A model generated the notes under the pieces. That model ran no database searches, was not told the origin of the DNA, and saw only the letters and a list, made by a program, of their open reading frames with translations. Below are positions 43,397 through 53,246 of a stretch of 64,000 nt of DNA, one piece after another. The stretch comes from Ochrobactrum quorumnocens (lineage in GTDB: Bacteria > Pseudomonadota > Alphaproteobacteria > Rhizobiales > Rhizobiaceae): NCBI RefSeq assembly GCF_002278035.1, contig NZ_CP022604.1, positions 1,364,001-1,428,000 of the forward strand, written 5' to 3'. The position numbers and the translations under genes were made by a program. How positions within the stretch are numbered: position 1 is the stretch's first letter; the number at the start of each line of letters is the position of its first letter.

Positions 43397-43585
43397 CTAC
43401 CAGAAGCCGCGATGCTGCCAGCACCAAAGGAAATTTTGCTCACCACGCTCTAGACGGCTACGGCGCCGCTCTGCGATTTCTTCGGCGTTCAGCTTCATTC
43501 CCCGCCAAGGCTGTTCCAGATAAGCCGTGATGCGCAGCATAGTATCTTTTGCGCCGTGTACCAGCAATTGAAGTTTGCGGTTCAT
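43397..43585 (-). CDS. Small basic protein of unknown function
   Basis: This 62-residue protein begins MNRKLQLLVHGAKDTMLRIT. Its middle is highly charged (LNAEEIAERRRSRLERGEQN) and it ends in the aromatic WCWQHRGFW. CAGGAGG lies about eight bases before the ATG, and a good terminator follows the gene, so expression is likely. There is no signal peptide or known domain. It resembles the size and charge of DUF1127-like micro-proteins, but the motif is absent. Confidence 0.7.
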   Translation of the reverse strand: MNRKLQLLVHGAKDTMLRITAYLEQPWRGMKLNAEEIAERRRSRLERGEQNFLWCWQHRGFW

Positions 43586-43795
43586 AAGAGCCTCCTGTTC
43601 GCGCCCGTTTCGCGATCATCATTTCAATGCTGCAATCTGAAGCCCAATTTGGGTCGCGCTTTCGCCGCAACAATGAACGATGTGTTAATTTTGAAGGCTT
43701 CTGCGATAAAGTCAATATCCGACTTATTTTATCGGAGTTAACAGGGTGAAATATTTTGCGAGTACCCGCGCAGATACCCGCAAAATTATTCCAAA

Positions 43796-45364
43796 TTACA
43801 CCTCGTAGTCGTCGACCGGCCTAATCCGAACTTTCTCGACATGTCGACCACTCATGGCCTCGATGTGAAACTCGAAGCCGTCCGCCATGAAGCTTTCTCC
43901 ACCCAAAGGCAGATGACCCAGATGCCAAAGGACATAGCCTGCAAGCGTCGTGTAGCGATCGCCGTCATCAACAAGATCCCGCTGCAGGATACTGCTCAGA
44001 CGGCGAATATCGGTGAAGCCATCGACAAGATAGCCGCCCTGTCCATCTGATTCCGCAACAGCAGCTTCTTCGTCCTCATCAGGAAATTCGCCAGCGATTG
44101 CCTCAAGCACGTCTGTAGGCGTCACCACACCCTCGAAGGAGCCGTGCTCATCTACAACGATAGCAAGCTGCACGGGTGAAACACGAAGCTGTTCCATGAC
44201 CCGCAGCACATTAGCGTTTTCATGTATGACCAGCGGTTGCTTGACGACGTTATCCCAATCAATCGGTTTCTTATCGCTCATATCGAGCAACAGATCCTTG
44301 ACCGAAGCTACGCCAATAAACTCATCGACCTGACGACGGGCAATAATGACGCGCGAATGCGAAAGCTTGCGGATCGCCTGATGAAGCTCTGCTTCATCTT
44401 CATCAAGATCAAGCCACTCGATTTCGTTTCGCGGCGACATAATCGAGCGCACAGGACGATCTGCAAGATCGAGAACGCCACGGATCATTTCTTTTTCTTC
44501 CGGCAAGAAGACATCGCTGGCTGCGGTTTGCTGAGCAATCACATCAACCGTATCCGACAAAGGATTATCGCCACGATGACCACCCAGCAGACGCAACACA
44601 GCACCAGCGGTTCTTTCACGCAGATCGTTGGTGGTGACCAGTTTCTCACGATTCTTGCGCGCCATCTGGTTCGCAGCCTCAATCAGCACTGAGAAGCCGA
44701 TAGCCGCGTAGAGATAGCCCTTTGGAATATGGAAGCCGAAACCTTCAACGACGAGGCTGAAGCCGATCATCATCAGGAAGCCAAGACAGAGGATAACCAC
44801 TGTCGGATGCTTGTTGACGAAGTCCATGAGTGGGCGGGATGCCAGCATCATTACTACGATAGCAATGATGACGGCAATCATCATCACTGGCAGATGTTGC
44901 ACCATACCCACCGCTGTGATCACACTATCAAGCGAGAAGACAGCATCGAGTACGACGATCTGAACGATAACCTGCCAGAAGATTGCATGTGCGACGCGTG
45001 TGTTCTTATGCCCATGTGCACCTTCAAGGCGCTCATGCAACTCCATCGTACCCTTGGCGAGAAGGAACAGACCACCGACCAGCATAATGAGATCGCGGCC
45101 AGAGAACGAAAGCTCCATCACGGTGATCAGCGGTTCACGCAGCGTCACGATCCAGGAGATCGAAGCCAGCAACGCAAGGCGCATCAGCAAGGCCAGCGAA
45201 AGACCAATTATACGCGCACGATTACGCTGATGAGGTGGAAGTTTATCGGCCAGAATGGCGATAAAGACGAGATTGTCGATGCCGAGAACAATTTCTAGCA
45301 CCACCAATGTCACGAGACCTATCCAGGCATTGGGGTCGGCAATCCAGTCCATGGACCAATCCAT
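43796..45364 (-). CDS. TerC-family membrane protein with CBS pair and CorC_HlyC domain
   Basis: This 522-residue protein has three parts. A TerC domain of about seven membrane segments (residues 1-235) includes [20 protein letters not shown] and [20 protein letters not shown], whose Asp residues are conserved. Two CBS domains (about 300-420) follow, starting near [18 protein letters not shown], and then a CorC_HlyC domain (about 435-518). The layout matches YoaE/YegH. TerC relatives such as Alx export manganese, so a divalent-metal role is plausible. A long leader with a terminator-like hairpin precedes the start. A His-rich loop ([12 protein letters not shown]) faces one side of the membrane. 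Confidence 0.9.
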   Translation of the reverse strand: MDWSMDWIADPNAWIGLVTLVVLEIVLGIDNLVFIAILADKLPPHQRNRARIIGLSLALLMRLALLASISWIVTLREPLITVMELSFSGRDLIMLVGGLFLLAKGTMELHERLEGAHGHKNTRVAHAIFWQVIVQIVVLDAVFSLDSVITAVGMVQHLPVMMIAVIIAIVVMMLASRPLMDFVNKHPTVVILCLGFLMMIGFSLVVEGFGFHIPKGYLYAAIGFSVLIEAANQMARKNREKLVTTNDLRERTAGAVLRLLGGHRGDNPLSDTVDVIAQQTAASDVFLPEEKEMIRGVLDLADRPVRSIMSPRNEIEWLDLDEDEAELHQAIRKLSHSRVIIARRQVDEFIGVASVKDLLLDMSDKKPIDWDNVVKQPLVIHENANVLRVMEQLRVSPVQLAIVVDEHGSFEGVVTPTDVLEAIAGEFPDEDEEAAVAESDGQGGYLVDGFTDIRRLSSILQRDLVDDGDRYTTLAGYVLWHLGHLPLGGESFMADGFEFHIEAMSGRHVEKVRIRPVDDYEV

Positions 45365-45396
45365 GATGTGTCGGCTCCTATAAAATCAGAGTGAAG

Positions 45397-45428
45397 GGGA
45401 AACAGAAAAAACGCCGCATGCGTTTCCC
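45397..45428 (-). promoter_or_regulatory. Attenuator-like hairpin in the leader of the TerC-CBS gene
   Basis: On the minus strand AAACGC pairs with GCGTTT (plus 45409-45425), followed by further T residues, forming a small intrinsic terminator only about 45 bases before the ATG. A wider pairing, GGGAAAC with GTTTCCC, can enclose it. Upstream in the same leader is a GCTCCC/GGGAGC hairpin (about 45507-45523). This gives a switch-like layout within the 327-bp gene-free region 45365-45691. Confidence 0.5.
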
Positions 45429-45691
45429 TCCCGAACCGTTGAAATACGGATCGGCCCAAAGAAACTGCAGACGGCGTGAGAAAGCTCAAAGCCTTTTAAG
45501 TCCGATGCTCCCATACAGGGAGCGGGACTTCGTGAAGACGAATCGTCAGAACTGTCGTCGGGCATAAAGCGCGATGAACCTTTTAAAGAGACACGAAACA
45601 GGCTCGCTGCCTGCTCCTAAATGCCATGTTGTCATATGGACATGTGATCGCTGCATTATGCAGACGCGCGGCTCGCGCGCAAGACCATATG

Positions 45692-46354
45692 CTATTCAGC
45701 TGGAGAAACATGCACGCCGCGTTTGCGCTCGCGACGCGGGCGCCCCTTGAAAAAGCGCATGCCGATCACGGTTGCAACGATTGTCACAGCTGTAATGCCG
45801 ATGACAAACCAGAACATGTGATCGCCATTCATTTTGGCAAAAACGCCGAAACCACGCCCAGCAAGCCAGCCTGGCAGGAACATGACCGGTGCCCAAACCA
45901 TCGCGGAAAGTACGTTTGCAGTCTGGAAGCGTGTCTGGTCCATTGACATCATGCCCGCGACCATTGGCACGGTACACCGAACTGGTCCGAAAAAACGTCC
46001 AAGGAAGACTGCAGAAAAACCATAGCGCCTGAACAGCAGACGCGCACGCGCTACACCACTGCGGTGCTTGTTCAGTGGCCACTTATGAATGATGCTGCGG
46101 CCAAGCCACCAGCCGAGAAAATACGAAACAATGTCGCCTATAACAGCACCAACAATTGCACCGATGATGATCGGCCACGGCTCAACGATCCCGGCCCCCA
46201 CCAAACCACCAATCGCGAGCATGATCGGGGTAGCTGGAATGAACATGCCGATAATAGCGAGAGACTCGCCGAAGGCAATAATGCCCACGATAGGACCCGC
46301 CCATACCCGATGATCGGAAATGAACTGCCCGAGATCGCTAATTATGCTTTCCAT
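45692..46354 (-). CDS. DedA-family membrane protein
   Basis: This 220-residue protein has four or five membrane segments. The DedA/VTT motifs include GESLAIIGMFIPATPIMLAIG, GAIVGAVIGDIVSYFLGWWLG and FLGRFFGPVRCTVPMVAGMM, with the conserved F-x-R-x-x-G-P. DedA proteins are thought to act as lipid scramblases or flippases that recycle undecaprenyl phosphate or phosphatidylethanolamine. A highly basic tail (RFFKGRPRRERKRG) ends the protein. It lies upstream of the TerC-CBS gene on the same strand. Confidence 0.93.
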   Translation of the reverse strand: MESIISDLGQFISDHRVWAGPIVGIIAFGESLAIIGMFIPATPIMLAIGGLVGAGIVEPWPIIIGAIVGAVIGDIVSYFLGWWLGRSIIHKWPLNKHRSGVARARLLFRRYGFSAVFLGRFFGPVRCTVPMVAGMMSMDQTRFQTANVLSAMVWAPVMFLPGWLAGRGFGVFAKMNGDHMFWFVIGITAVTIVATVIGMRFFKGRPRRERKRGVHVSPAE

Positions 46355-46965
46355 TCCGTCCTCAAAATGCCGCGAACCGAATTATGAAACCGCATCCCGA
46401 CATCGGGGCGACTTCTGGTTTTCTGAAACGAGGTCAATCCGGTGCATGAACCCCTCGCCTGCCTGCGCGTCACAAACGCTTGCAACATTTTTACTCAATG
46501 GCAAAAATCATATTTGCTTATCAAGTCTTTTATATGCCGAAGCATCTCAGACAAGCATCAAAAATTGATGACATGACTGCGACATTTGCAGCGCAAATGA
46601 TTTAGCTCAAACGAATAATGCCAATCCCCTCTCTTGCGTGGCCTGGACATGTCCTGATCGAGCTTTGCAAATATGGAAATTCGCAAGGCAGGTTACAACG
46701 TCGAACAAAGAAAAATGATTCAAAAACAGAATCATGAGTGATTTGATTCCTTTCAATCAACCATTCATCAGCAATTAAAACGATTAGCCGATACTTATGC
46801 TCGAAATGCGTGCAGAAGCTGTTTTCAGAAAACTGCGCATTTCTGGGCTTTTTGAAATCAGTCAAACTTTTTTTAGGTTTTTTTCGATTGAAGGCTAGAC
46901 AGACATAAAAGCGGCCTTTATAGAACCGCTCACCTCACCGGGGCCGCTGCCTCGGAGAAGCGAGT
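46355..46965. other. AT-rich gene-free region upstream of tRNA-Lys
   Basis: This stretch of about 610 bp has no convincing gene. A reading frame on the minus strand (46602-46865, 87 codons) has no domain, no ribosome binding site and an unlikely composition. The last 80 bases probably hold the tRNA promoter (TTGAAG near 46889 and AT-rich boxes after it). No repeat module was recognised. Confidence 0.5.
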
Positions 46966-47041
<76 letters not shown>

Positions 47042-47183
47042 TTTTCTCCTTTCTTACAAAGAGTTACCGCTGATTACATGATGGCTGGACGATCCCGCCT
47101 TCACTTGTTGCACCGGCATTTAATGCTCTTTTTACTCCCAAATAACATCAATCATAAATAGCGACGGCCATGCATAATTAAGC

Positions 47184-48089
47184 ATGGCGAAACCGGCACG
47201 GTGGGATTATGAGTTCCCCATGACCCCCAAAAGCCTTGGTTACACATTTACACTTGTTGCCGTCGCCATTTTCGCTGCGCAGGACGGTATCTCGAAGTAT
47301 CTTGGATCACATTACTCGCCGATCTTTATCACGATGGTGCGGTACTGGGCTTTCGCCGTGTTCGTGATTTTGCTTGCCACACGGTCTGGGGGCATTGCCC
47401 GCGCAGCATCAACGAAGAAACCTGCATTGCAGATTTTTCGCGGCGTACTCCTCGCAACAGAAATTGTTGTCTTCGTATTTGGCCTCAGCAGGGTCGGCAT
47501 GGCGATGGCGCAATCAATCTTCCAGGTTGGCCCTCTGCTCGTCACAATGCTCTCCGTGCCCTTCCTTGGCGAAAAAGTGGGTTGGCGTCGCTGGACCGCT
47601 ATTGTCGTCGGACTGTTCGGCGTTCTGCTCATTATTGACCCGACGCACGTCTATTTCGACTTGAACCTGCTGTTCCCGCTAACTGCGACAACAATGTTTG
47701 CCATTTACGTCATCGCAACGCGTGCGGTCAGCAAATATGACAGCGCGATGACCAGCTTCTTCTATACGGGCATCGGTGGCGCGGTCGTTCTCACAGCCGT
47801 TGGTCTGTTTCATTTGGAATCGATTGCCCCGCACGATTGGCCGTGGATGGCAGCGCTCTGCGCCTGTGGTATTGCAAGCCATTACTGCCTCATTCGTGCC
47901 TACGACATTCTCGAAGCCGGTGAAGTACAACCGCTCACATATTTGCAGCTCGTTATCGGCGCTTTCATTGCTGTCCTTGTGTTCCAGGAGCAACTAACCT
48001 GGAATGTAGTCACTGGCGCGGGCATCGTTGTCGCTGCTGGCCTCTTCTCAATGTTCAGAGAAAGATACCTCGCAAAGAAGCCATCATAA
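47184..48089 (+). CDS. EamA/DMT-family transporter (two EamA domains)
   Basis: This 301-residue protein has about ten membrane segments and two EamA repeats. It includes FAAQDGISKYLGSHYSPIFI, the family-typical VGPLLVTMLSVPFLGEKVGWRRW at the end of the first repeat, and EVQPLTYLQLVIGAFIAVLVF in the second. DMT members of this type export small metabolites or amino acids. The substrate is unknown. The start may be at 47184 or at the ATG at 47220 (MTPKSLGYTF). Neither has a clear ribosome binding site. Confidence 0.88.
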   Translation: MAKPARWDYEFPMTPKSLGYTFTLVAVAIFAAQDGISKYLGSHYSPIFITMVRYWAFAVFVILLATRSGGIARAASTKKPALQIFRGVLLATEIVVFVFGLSRVGMAMAQSIFQVGPLLVTMLSVPFLGEKVGWRRWTAIVVGLFGVLLIIDPTHVYFDLNLLFPLTATTMFAIYVIATRAVSKYDSAMTSFFYTGIGGAVVLTAVGLFHLESIAPHDWPWMAALCACGIASHYCLIRAYDILEAGEVQPLTYLQLVIGAFIAVLVFQEQLTWNVVTGAGIVVAAGLFSMFRERYLAKKPS

Positions 48090-48199
48090 CATTACCGATT
48101 ATTAATTGGCTTGTTCATATCAGGTTCACCTAATATGGCCGACATTACTCACACGCCAATTAGCGGCGCCCTTGTATAGAGTGATGGAGTCAAAACACT

Positions 48200-48703
48200 A
48201 TGAAATCGAAGACATTGTATATTGCCGTAATTGCATCGGCATTGCTTTCAGCCCCTGCTTTCGCACAGGACAAATCGAGCGACAATACAGACAAGTCAGC
48301 GACGGATACTTCCATTACGCAAACCGATGGAGCCAAGGGCAAACGCGGCCCGATTGATCTTGAAAAGTTTTCTCGCATGGATGAATTGAAAGCCGCTGAT
48401 ACCAATGGCGACGGTGTACTCTCTCGCGATGAAATCGAAGCGCTTGCGCTTAAGCGCATGGTGAGCCGCGCTGCTGATCGTATGGAGCGCCGTCTCGACG
48501 TGAAAGGCGATGGTAAAATAACGCTGGAGGCGATTGAGAAGCAACGTCAGAAAGAATTCGTAGCACTCGATCGCAACGAAGACGGCAAACTTGATCGCCA
48601 AGAACTACGTGCTGGTAAGAAATTCCACCACAACGGTCCAAAGGGTCCGCACCACGGTGGTAAAGGCAAGATGGAACACCATCAGTCAAAGCCGCAAAAC
48701 TAA
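48200..48703 (+). CDS. Exported EF-hand calcium-binding protein
   Basis: This 167-residue protein has a signal peptide, MKSKTLYIAVIASALLSAPAFA, then an acidic linker and three EF-hand loops: DTNGDGVLSRDE, DVKGDGKITLEA and DRNEDGKLDRQE. All have Asp at positions 1 and 5 or equivalents. The C-terminus is His/Lys/Gly-rich (FHHNGPKGPHHGGKGKMEHH), which could bind other metals. It probably acts in the periplasm as a calcium or cation sensor or buffer, a common alphaproteobacterial type. A strong terminator follows. Confidence 0.88.
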   Translation: MKSKTLYIAVIASALLSAPAFAQDKSSDNTDKSATDTSITQTDGAKGKRGPIDLEKFSRMDELKAADTNGDGVLSRDEIEALALKRMVSRAADRMERRLDVKGDGKITLEAIEKQRQKEFVALDRNEDGKLDRQELRAGKKFHHNGPKGPHHGGKGKMEHHQSKPQN

Positions 48704-48716
48704 TACTGTTCATCAC

Positions 48717-48747
48717 GAAAAAGCCCCGCATTGCGGGGCTTTTTTGT
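48717..48747. terminator. Bidirectional terminator
   Basis: AAAAAGCCCCGCA pairs with TGCGGGGCTTTTTT around one T, with A and T runs on opposite sides. It lies between the convergent EF-hand and RbsD/FucU genes and should stop both. Confidence 0.9.
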
Positions 48748-49169
48748 TAAGAGCGAATAACGCCCTTCTTAAAAATGATGTTGCCATAGAGGCGCTTCTC
48801 GCCTGAGCGAATGACTGCATAGGCAGCACTCGCCCGGTCATAGAATGCGAAACGCTCAATCTGATCGACAGCAATCTTGCGTCCTTCAGCCTTCTCAATG
48901 ACGGCTTCAAACTCACCGAAAATCGCAGGGGTTTCATTCGGCGCCGCCATCACAGCCGCTGGCTTGTCAACAAAGTCGTCGAGCGGCAGCAGTGAGAGCA
49001 CAGCTTCTGCAACATCAGTCGCGCTGATGCCCGGAAAGTCCAGCACCTGCACACCAGAAGCCTGTGCAGGGTAATTGGCGTCAACAATAACCAAATCGTC
49101 GCCATGGCCCATATCTGCAAGCACTTCGAGAAGTGATCCGGTGAGCAATGGATTTATGTTTTTAAGCAT
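48747..49169 (-). CDS. RbsD/FucU-family sugar mutarotase
   Basis: This 140-residue protein, MLKNINPLLTGSLLEVLADM..., belongs to the RbsD/FucU family, which interconverts sugar anomers to speed uptake or phosphorylation. GHGDDLVIVDANYPA (catalytic His and Asp region) and RSGEKRLYGNIIFKKGVI at the C-terminus are diagnostic. It resembles FucU slightly more than RbsD in its C-terminal YGNIIFKKG. The CUT2-type sugar cluster lies about 2.4 kb away, separated by the 678-residue protein gene. A functional link is possible. Confidence 0.9.
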   Translation of the reverse strand: MLKNINPLLTGSLLEVLADMGHGDDLVIVDANYPAQASGVQVLDFPGISATDVAEAVLSLLPLDDFVDKPAAVMAAPNETPAIFGEFEAVIEKAEGRKIAVDQIERFAFYDRASAAYAVIRSGEKRLYGNIIFKKGVIRS

Positions 49170-49273
49170 TAGGTGAATCCGAATGATGGAGGTTGGACGC
49201 CGTCACCCTATAGCATCGATCTAAAAAGCGGAATCGCTTTTTGGAAAAGCACGGTTCATTGATTTAAAACGAT

Positions 49274-49308
49274 AGAGCGCCAATCTGATTCATTCAGATC
49301 GGCGCTCT
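49274..49308 (-). terminator. Long hairpin after the 678-residue protein gene
   Basis: AGAGCGCCAATCTGA (49274-49288) pairs with TCAGATCGGCGCTCT (49294-49308), 14 of 15 positions, around five bases. It lies 44 bases after the stop codon on the minus strand. Similar AGAGCGCC-type palindromes are common at gene ends in this group, so it may also be a repeat element. Confidence 0.6.
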
Positions 49309-49351
49309 AAAAGCGGCATTAGCGATTTAAAATCAAATAAGGGACAAACCC

Positions 49352-51388
49352 TTATTCGGCTTTCGCCTCGATATCGACCTTGTCGAGCATTGAGAGTGGA
49401 TCCTGTGACGCAGCCACCATTTCCAACGCTCCAATACCCTTTTCGGACTTGGACTTGATTGTCAGTTCAAAAACATTCGGCTTCGCGATGAAAGTCGAGA
49501 ATGCGGTGATCGCATCCTGAAGCTTCGGCTGATCGGCCGCAAGCTCCTGCAGAACGGCACTGGCGATCAGCGTCAGTGTACTGCGTGCTTCATCGACAGT
49601 CATATCGTTTTCATCGGCATAGAACTGAAGACCCTTGGCAATGATGCCCTGCTCTTCGATCTTCAGCTTAACTTCACGTGCCTTAAGGCCCAGAAGCGCA
49701 ACCTGTGCCAGCACCTTGTCACCAGAGAAGAACTCCTTGGTGAAACCACCCATCAGACCAGACATGGACACCTTACCCATATCCTTACCGCTGACCGAAA
49801 GGTCTTTGATGACGAGGCTTTGGTTCGCTTCATCCCAATTGGCTTCCAGATTGGAAGAAATATTAACACGGTCATAGCCGAGCTTGCGCAGCTGCTGATA
49901 CATTTCCTCGTGGCTGTTCGCAGGAACGGGCAAAGACATATCTTCATAAGCAACACGGATATCCGTAGGAATACCATTGAACGGCTTGTTCAAGGCCAGC
50001 TCATAGCTCTTCATACTGAACTTGATGCGCTCAGGCAGACCGCTAGCTGGCGGCGTTGCTGTTGTGTCCTGATCTTCATCAACATCAACGTCGTCGTTGG
50101 CGTTGCTGTCGCCCGGAAGATCGGCGTCGACACCCTTGACGACCATCGTGCCGAATTCAGGCAGCATCGTCGTAAACGGGAAATTTTCCATTTCCTCGTC
50201 GCTCAAGCCTGCAAACTTTGTCACTGCTTCTGCCGAAGGCGCCCAGTTGAAGCCCTTGAGCGAAAATTCGTCCAGCTTCACGAAGTCAGTGCCGTTACCA
50301 GCCGAGAAGCCGTTCAGCGACATGTCGAGCTTCTTATTATCGAAGGACATCGCCATCTTGTCGATTTTGCCTTCGCCCTTTTCCGGATCGCCCGGCTGGA
50401 TCTTCATTCCGAGTAACTCGACATCGCCCTTGCCGATCGTGTCGAAGAGACCGATCAGACGCATGAAGAATTCTTTACGCTCTTCCTGCGAAAGAGACTC
50501 AATTTCCTTGGCTGCTTCCAGTTTCTGCAGTGTCTCGGTGAACGGCTCCGCAGGCAGGCGCATGGTAAAACCATTGCTGCGAACTTCATCATAGCTGAAG
50601 TTCGACTGCGAGCCCTTTACGACAATATTCTTTGCCGAGAAAGGACCATAAACAGGCTTGGCTTCCGTGTCGTTTGGACCAGCTTTTTCGGTATAAAGAC
50701 GCGCTATGAACACGCCATCGATATCCTTGCCTTCGGAAGCACCGATTGTGCCAGCCATACGCTCTTCATTGATCGTACCATTTTCGTCAGGCAGCGAAAG
50801 GTCAAGATCGAAGGTCGCGCCGGTTGAAGAATAGCGCGCGACATGACCGTGAACGATGTCTTCCAGAGTGACATCCTTATAAGACGTCTTCTGTTCCTTA
50901 TCGTTCAGCATCTGAACAATGTTGATTTCCGGCACGGTCATACGCTTGGCCGAAACGCGTCCCACGCGCTCGGCGAGGTTCAGTTCGCCATTACCGAAGG
51001 TGTCGCGCAACATCTGGATATCGAAATTCGCATCGTCAACACGGACGCTAGGCAGCGAAATCTTGAACTGCGCGATCTGTGTATTGATGCCCTTGGCATC
51101 CAGCATGCCATTCAGAAACAGCACTTTTGGACGGCCTTCAATCGAAGCGATTGTTACATTGGCCCCGTCCTTCAGCGGCAGGACCACATCGGTCAGATGA
51201 ATGCGGCCGAGAAAGTCGGCAGAAACCGAAGCAGCCTTGCCACCACGTCTTTCAAGCTGAGCGTTGATAGTTTTCTCGAGGGTAATCTTATATCCGACCG
51301 CACCTGCTGCGGCGATGGCGATAACTGCTACAGCTGCCCAAAGCGCTTTGCGTCCGCCTTTGCGTTTTCCGCTCGTTGCCTGCTCCAC
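49352..51388 (-). CDS. Large envelope protein of unknown function (single N-terminal membrane anchor)
   Basis: This 678-residue protein has a basic N-terminus (SGKRKGGRK) and a single membrane helix, ALWAAVAVIAIAAAGAVGY. The long extracytoplasmic region is rich in beta-strand patterns. Repeated phrases such as VTLEDIVHGHVARYSS, GMLDAKGINTQIAQFKIS and VKGSQSNFSYDEVRSNGFTM suggest an AsmA/DUF945-like or YdgA-type envelope protein. I do not see a diagnostic motif. An acidic linker (DSNANDDVDVDEDQDTTATP) lies at about residues 427-446. It is monocistronic, bounded by hairpins. A role in outer-membrane lipid transport is possible only by loose analogy. Confidence 0.85.
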   Translation of the reverse strand: MEQATSGKRKGGRKALWAAVAVIAIAAAGAVGYKITLEKTINAQLERRGGKAASVSADFLGRIHLTDVVLPLKDGANVTIASIEGRPKVLFLNGMLDAKGINTQIAQFKISLPSVRVDDANFDIQMLRDTFGNGELNLAERVGRVSAKRMTVPEINIVQMLNDKEQKTSYKDVTLEDIVHGHVARYSSTGATFDLDLSLPDENGTINEERMAGTIGASEGKDIDGVFIARLYTEKAGPNDTEAKPVYGPFSAKNIVVKGSQSNFSYDEVRSNGFTMRLPAEPFTETLQKLEAAKEIESLSQEERKEFFMRLIGLFDTIGKGDVELLGMKIQPGDPEKGEGKIDKMAMSFDNKKLDMSLNGFSAGNGTDFVKLDEFSLKGFNWAPSAEAVTKFAGLSDEEMENFPFTTMLPEFGTMVVKGVDADLPGDSNANDDVDVDEDQDTTATPPASGLPERIKFSMKSYELALNKPFNGIPTDIRVAYEDMSLPVPANSHEEMYQQLRKLGYDRVNISSNLEANWDEANQSLVIKDLSVSGKDMGKVSMSGLMGGFTKEFFSGDKVLAQVALLGLKAREVKLKIEEQGIIAKGLQFYADENDMTVDEARSTLTLIASAVLQELAADQPKLQDAITAFSTFIAKPNVFELTIKSKSEKGIGALEMVAASQDPLSMLDKVDIEAKAE

Positions 51389-51501
51389 GATTTCTCATCC
51401 TTTTAGCGCAATTTCAACGGTATCTAAGGATTGATTGGTTAATCACAAGAATTTGTAAGAGCAAGCATGATCACAAGAGATTTAAGTTTTTTGACCGTCA
51501 G

Positions 51502-51539
51502 GTGCAAAAATCCTGCACATTTATGAAGGATTTTTGCAC
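51502..51539 (-). terminator. Hairpin after the sugar cluster SDR gene
   Basis: GTGCAAAAATCC (51502-51513) pairs perfectly with GGATTTTTGCAC (51528-51539), a 12-bp stem with a 14-base loop, 20 bases after the SDR stop codon on the minus strand. There is no U-run after it. Confidence 0.6.
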
Positions 51540-51559
51540 AGAATAGTCTGGCAAGAATA

Positions 51560-52369
51560 TCAAAGCGGCGTTTGAGGGTGCGGTGACGAATCGTATGCGC
51601 CCCAGATCGACTGATCGAAGTTGACGATAGCGCCAGTCATCAATCCAGACTCTTCAGATGCCAGGAACGCAATCGCGCGGGCAACTTCCGCGGGGTCGAT
51701 CAAACGACCAAACGGCTGGGCCTTAACCGCGTCATCAAGCCAATTGGCGGGTGCGCCATGAAACTCACGCTGGATACGATCTTCGCCATCCGACGCCATC
51801 CAGCCGATATTGAGACTGTTGACGCGGATACGGTTGCGCAATACCGAATAAGCGACATTGCGGGTCAAAGTATCTAGCGCACCTTTGGAAGCGCAGTAGG
51901 CCGCAATGAACGGCTGTCCGCCCATGGAAGACATAGAGGATATATTGACAATCGCGCCTTCAACCTTGTCCCGACGGAAGAGCTTGATTGCCTCCTGAAT
52001 AAGGAAGAACGGCGCACGCGTGTTGACAGCAAAAAGTCGATCAAACAATTCAGGAGTGGTATCGAGTATATCACCGCGATCCGTCAGCCCGGCCGCATTG
52101 ACAAGAATATCGATACTGCCAAACGACCGATCGGCTGCGGCAATTACTTTGCGGCAATCCTCAACCTTCTCAAGATCAGCCTGAACAAAGACGGCCTTCG
52201 CACCCAGCGTTTCCAGAGCATCAGACTGCGCCTTGCCCTTCTCGGTTGAACGCCCGCAGATCACGATGCCCTTTGCACCCCTTTCCGCGAAAAGTCGCGC
52301 CGTGGCCGCACCAAGTCCCTGAGTGCCGCCGGTGATGACAGCAACCTTGCCGGTCAATTGTCCGCTCAT
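51560..52369 (-). CDS. SDR-family oxidoreductase of the sugar cluster
   Basis: This 269-residue short-chain dehydrogenase starts [20 protein letters not shown]. The cofactor motif TGGTQGLG lies at residues 13-20, NAAG at 91-94, catalytic Ser at 144-145 and Y158-x-x-x-K162 (YCASK). The ATG at 52369 with GGAG about eight bases before it is preferred over the TTG at 52381. It is the last gene of the minus-strand sugar cluster and lies 20 bases after the ATPase gene. It probably oxidises an imported sugar or polyol, but the substrate cannot be read from the sequence. Confidence 0.9.
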   Translation of the reverse strand: MSGQLTGKVAVITGGTQGLGAATARLFAERGAKGIVICGRSTEKGKAQSDALETLGAKAVFVQADLEKVEDCRKVIAAADRSFGSIDILVNAAGLTDRGDILDTTPELFDRLFAVNTRAPFFLIQEAIKLFRRDKVEGAIVNISSMSSMGGQPFIAAYCASKGALDTLTRNVAYSVLRNRIRVNSLNIGWMASDGEDRIQREFHGAPANWLDDAVKAQPFGRLIDPAEVARAIAFLASEESGLMTGAIVNFDQSIWGAYDSSPHPQTPL

Positions 52370-52389
52370 TGTTAACTCCAATAACTGGC

Positions 52390-53169
52390 TTAAACACGTC
52401 CACCAAGTGCAGACGACAGATCGGCCAGTTCCTGACCGCCCGCCATCAAACTTTGCAACTCATCCATATCAACATCGCTTCTGGTGCGTGTTCCAAGCGT
52501 AGCGCCGCGATTGAGCACTGTGAACTTGTCACCGACAGCATGAGCATGACGCACATTATGGGTGATGAAGATGACGCCGAGCCCACGTTCGCGAACGAGA
52601 TTGATATATTTCAGCACCATAGCAGTCTGGCGCACACCAAGAGCGGAAGTCGGCTCATCGAGAATCAGCACCTTAGCGCCAAAATAAACCGCACGCGCAA
52701 TCGCCACACATTGCCGCTCACCGCCTGAAAGCGTTCCTACCGCTTGCTGCGGATCGCGCACATCGATGCCGATCTTCTTCATCTCTTCGCGTGTAACATC
52801 TTCTGCGAACTGTGCGTCGAACCAGCGAAGCGGCCCAATACCCTTGGTCGGTTCGCGACCGAGAAAGAAATTCCGCATTACCGACATCAGTGGGATCATG
52901 GCAAGATCCTGATAGACCGTTGCAATACCATGATCGAGCGCATCACGGGGACTGTTGAAAGTCACCTGTTTGCCTTCAACGAAGAACTCGCCGCTGGTGG
53001 GTTTATGAACTCCTGAAAGCGTCTTGATCAGTGTCGATTTGCCCGCGCCGTTATCACCAAGCAGACAATGCACCTGCCCCGGTTCGACGCTGAGCGATAC
53101 ACCATTCAATGCAATAACCGGGCCGAAATGTTTGACAAGATTACGAACTTCAATGATCGGGGTTGTCAT
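52390..53169 (-). CDS. CUT2-type sugar ABC transporter ATPase (single domain)
   Basis: This 259-residue ATPase has Walker [10 protein letters not shown] at residues 38-46, signature LSGGERQ near 142 and Walker [12 protein letters not shown] near 165. Only one nucleotide-binding domain is present, unlike the doubled RbsA/XylG type. It resembles FrcA of the rhizobial fructose/mannose/ribose transporter. It lies between the permease (77 bases upstream) and the SDR gene. Confidence 0.93.
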   Translation of the reverse strand: MTTPIIEVRNLVKHFGPVIALNGVSLSVEPGQVHCLLGDNGAGKSTLIKTLSGVHKPTSGEFFVEGKQVTFNSPRDALDHGIATVYQDLAMIPLMSVMRNFFLGREPTKGIGPLRWFDAQFAEDVTREEMKKIGIDVRDPQQAVGTLSGGERQCVAIARAVYFGAKVLILDEPTSALGVRQTAMVLKYINLVRERGLGVIFITHNVRHAHAVGDKFTVLNRGATLGTRTRSDVDMDELQSLMAGGQELADLSSALGGRV

Positions 53170-53246
53170 GACTTGCCTTCCCTATCAGCGCAGTTTGAGG
53201 AAAAGTAGGAATGGCTTTCCGTTCGAAACTGCGTGAATGCTAAAAT

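Noticed and set aside
44729..45298. Long plus-strand frame inside the TerC-CBS gene
   Set aside because: It is rich in His, Asp and Gln from reading a membrane-protein gene backwards. No start signals or domain are present.
45365..45691. yybP-ykoY manganese riboswitch for the TerC-CBS gene
   Set aside because: The expected conserved core around the three-way junction was not found, although the position and hairpins are suggestive.
46602..46865. 87-codon reading frame on the minus strand
   Set aside because: It has no domain, no ribosome binding site, unusual composition and lies in an AT-rich gene-free region.
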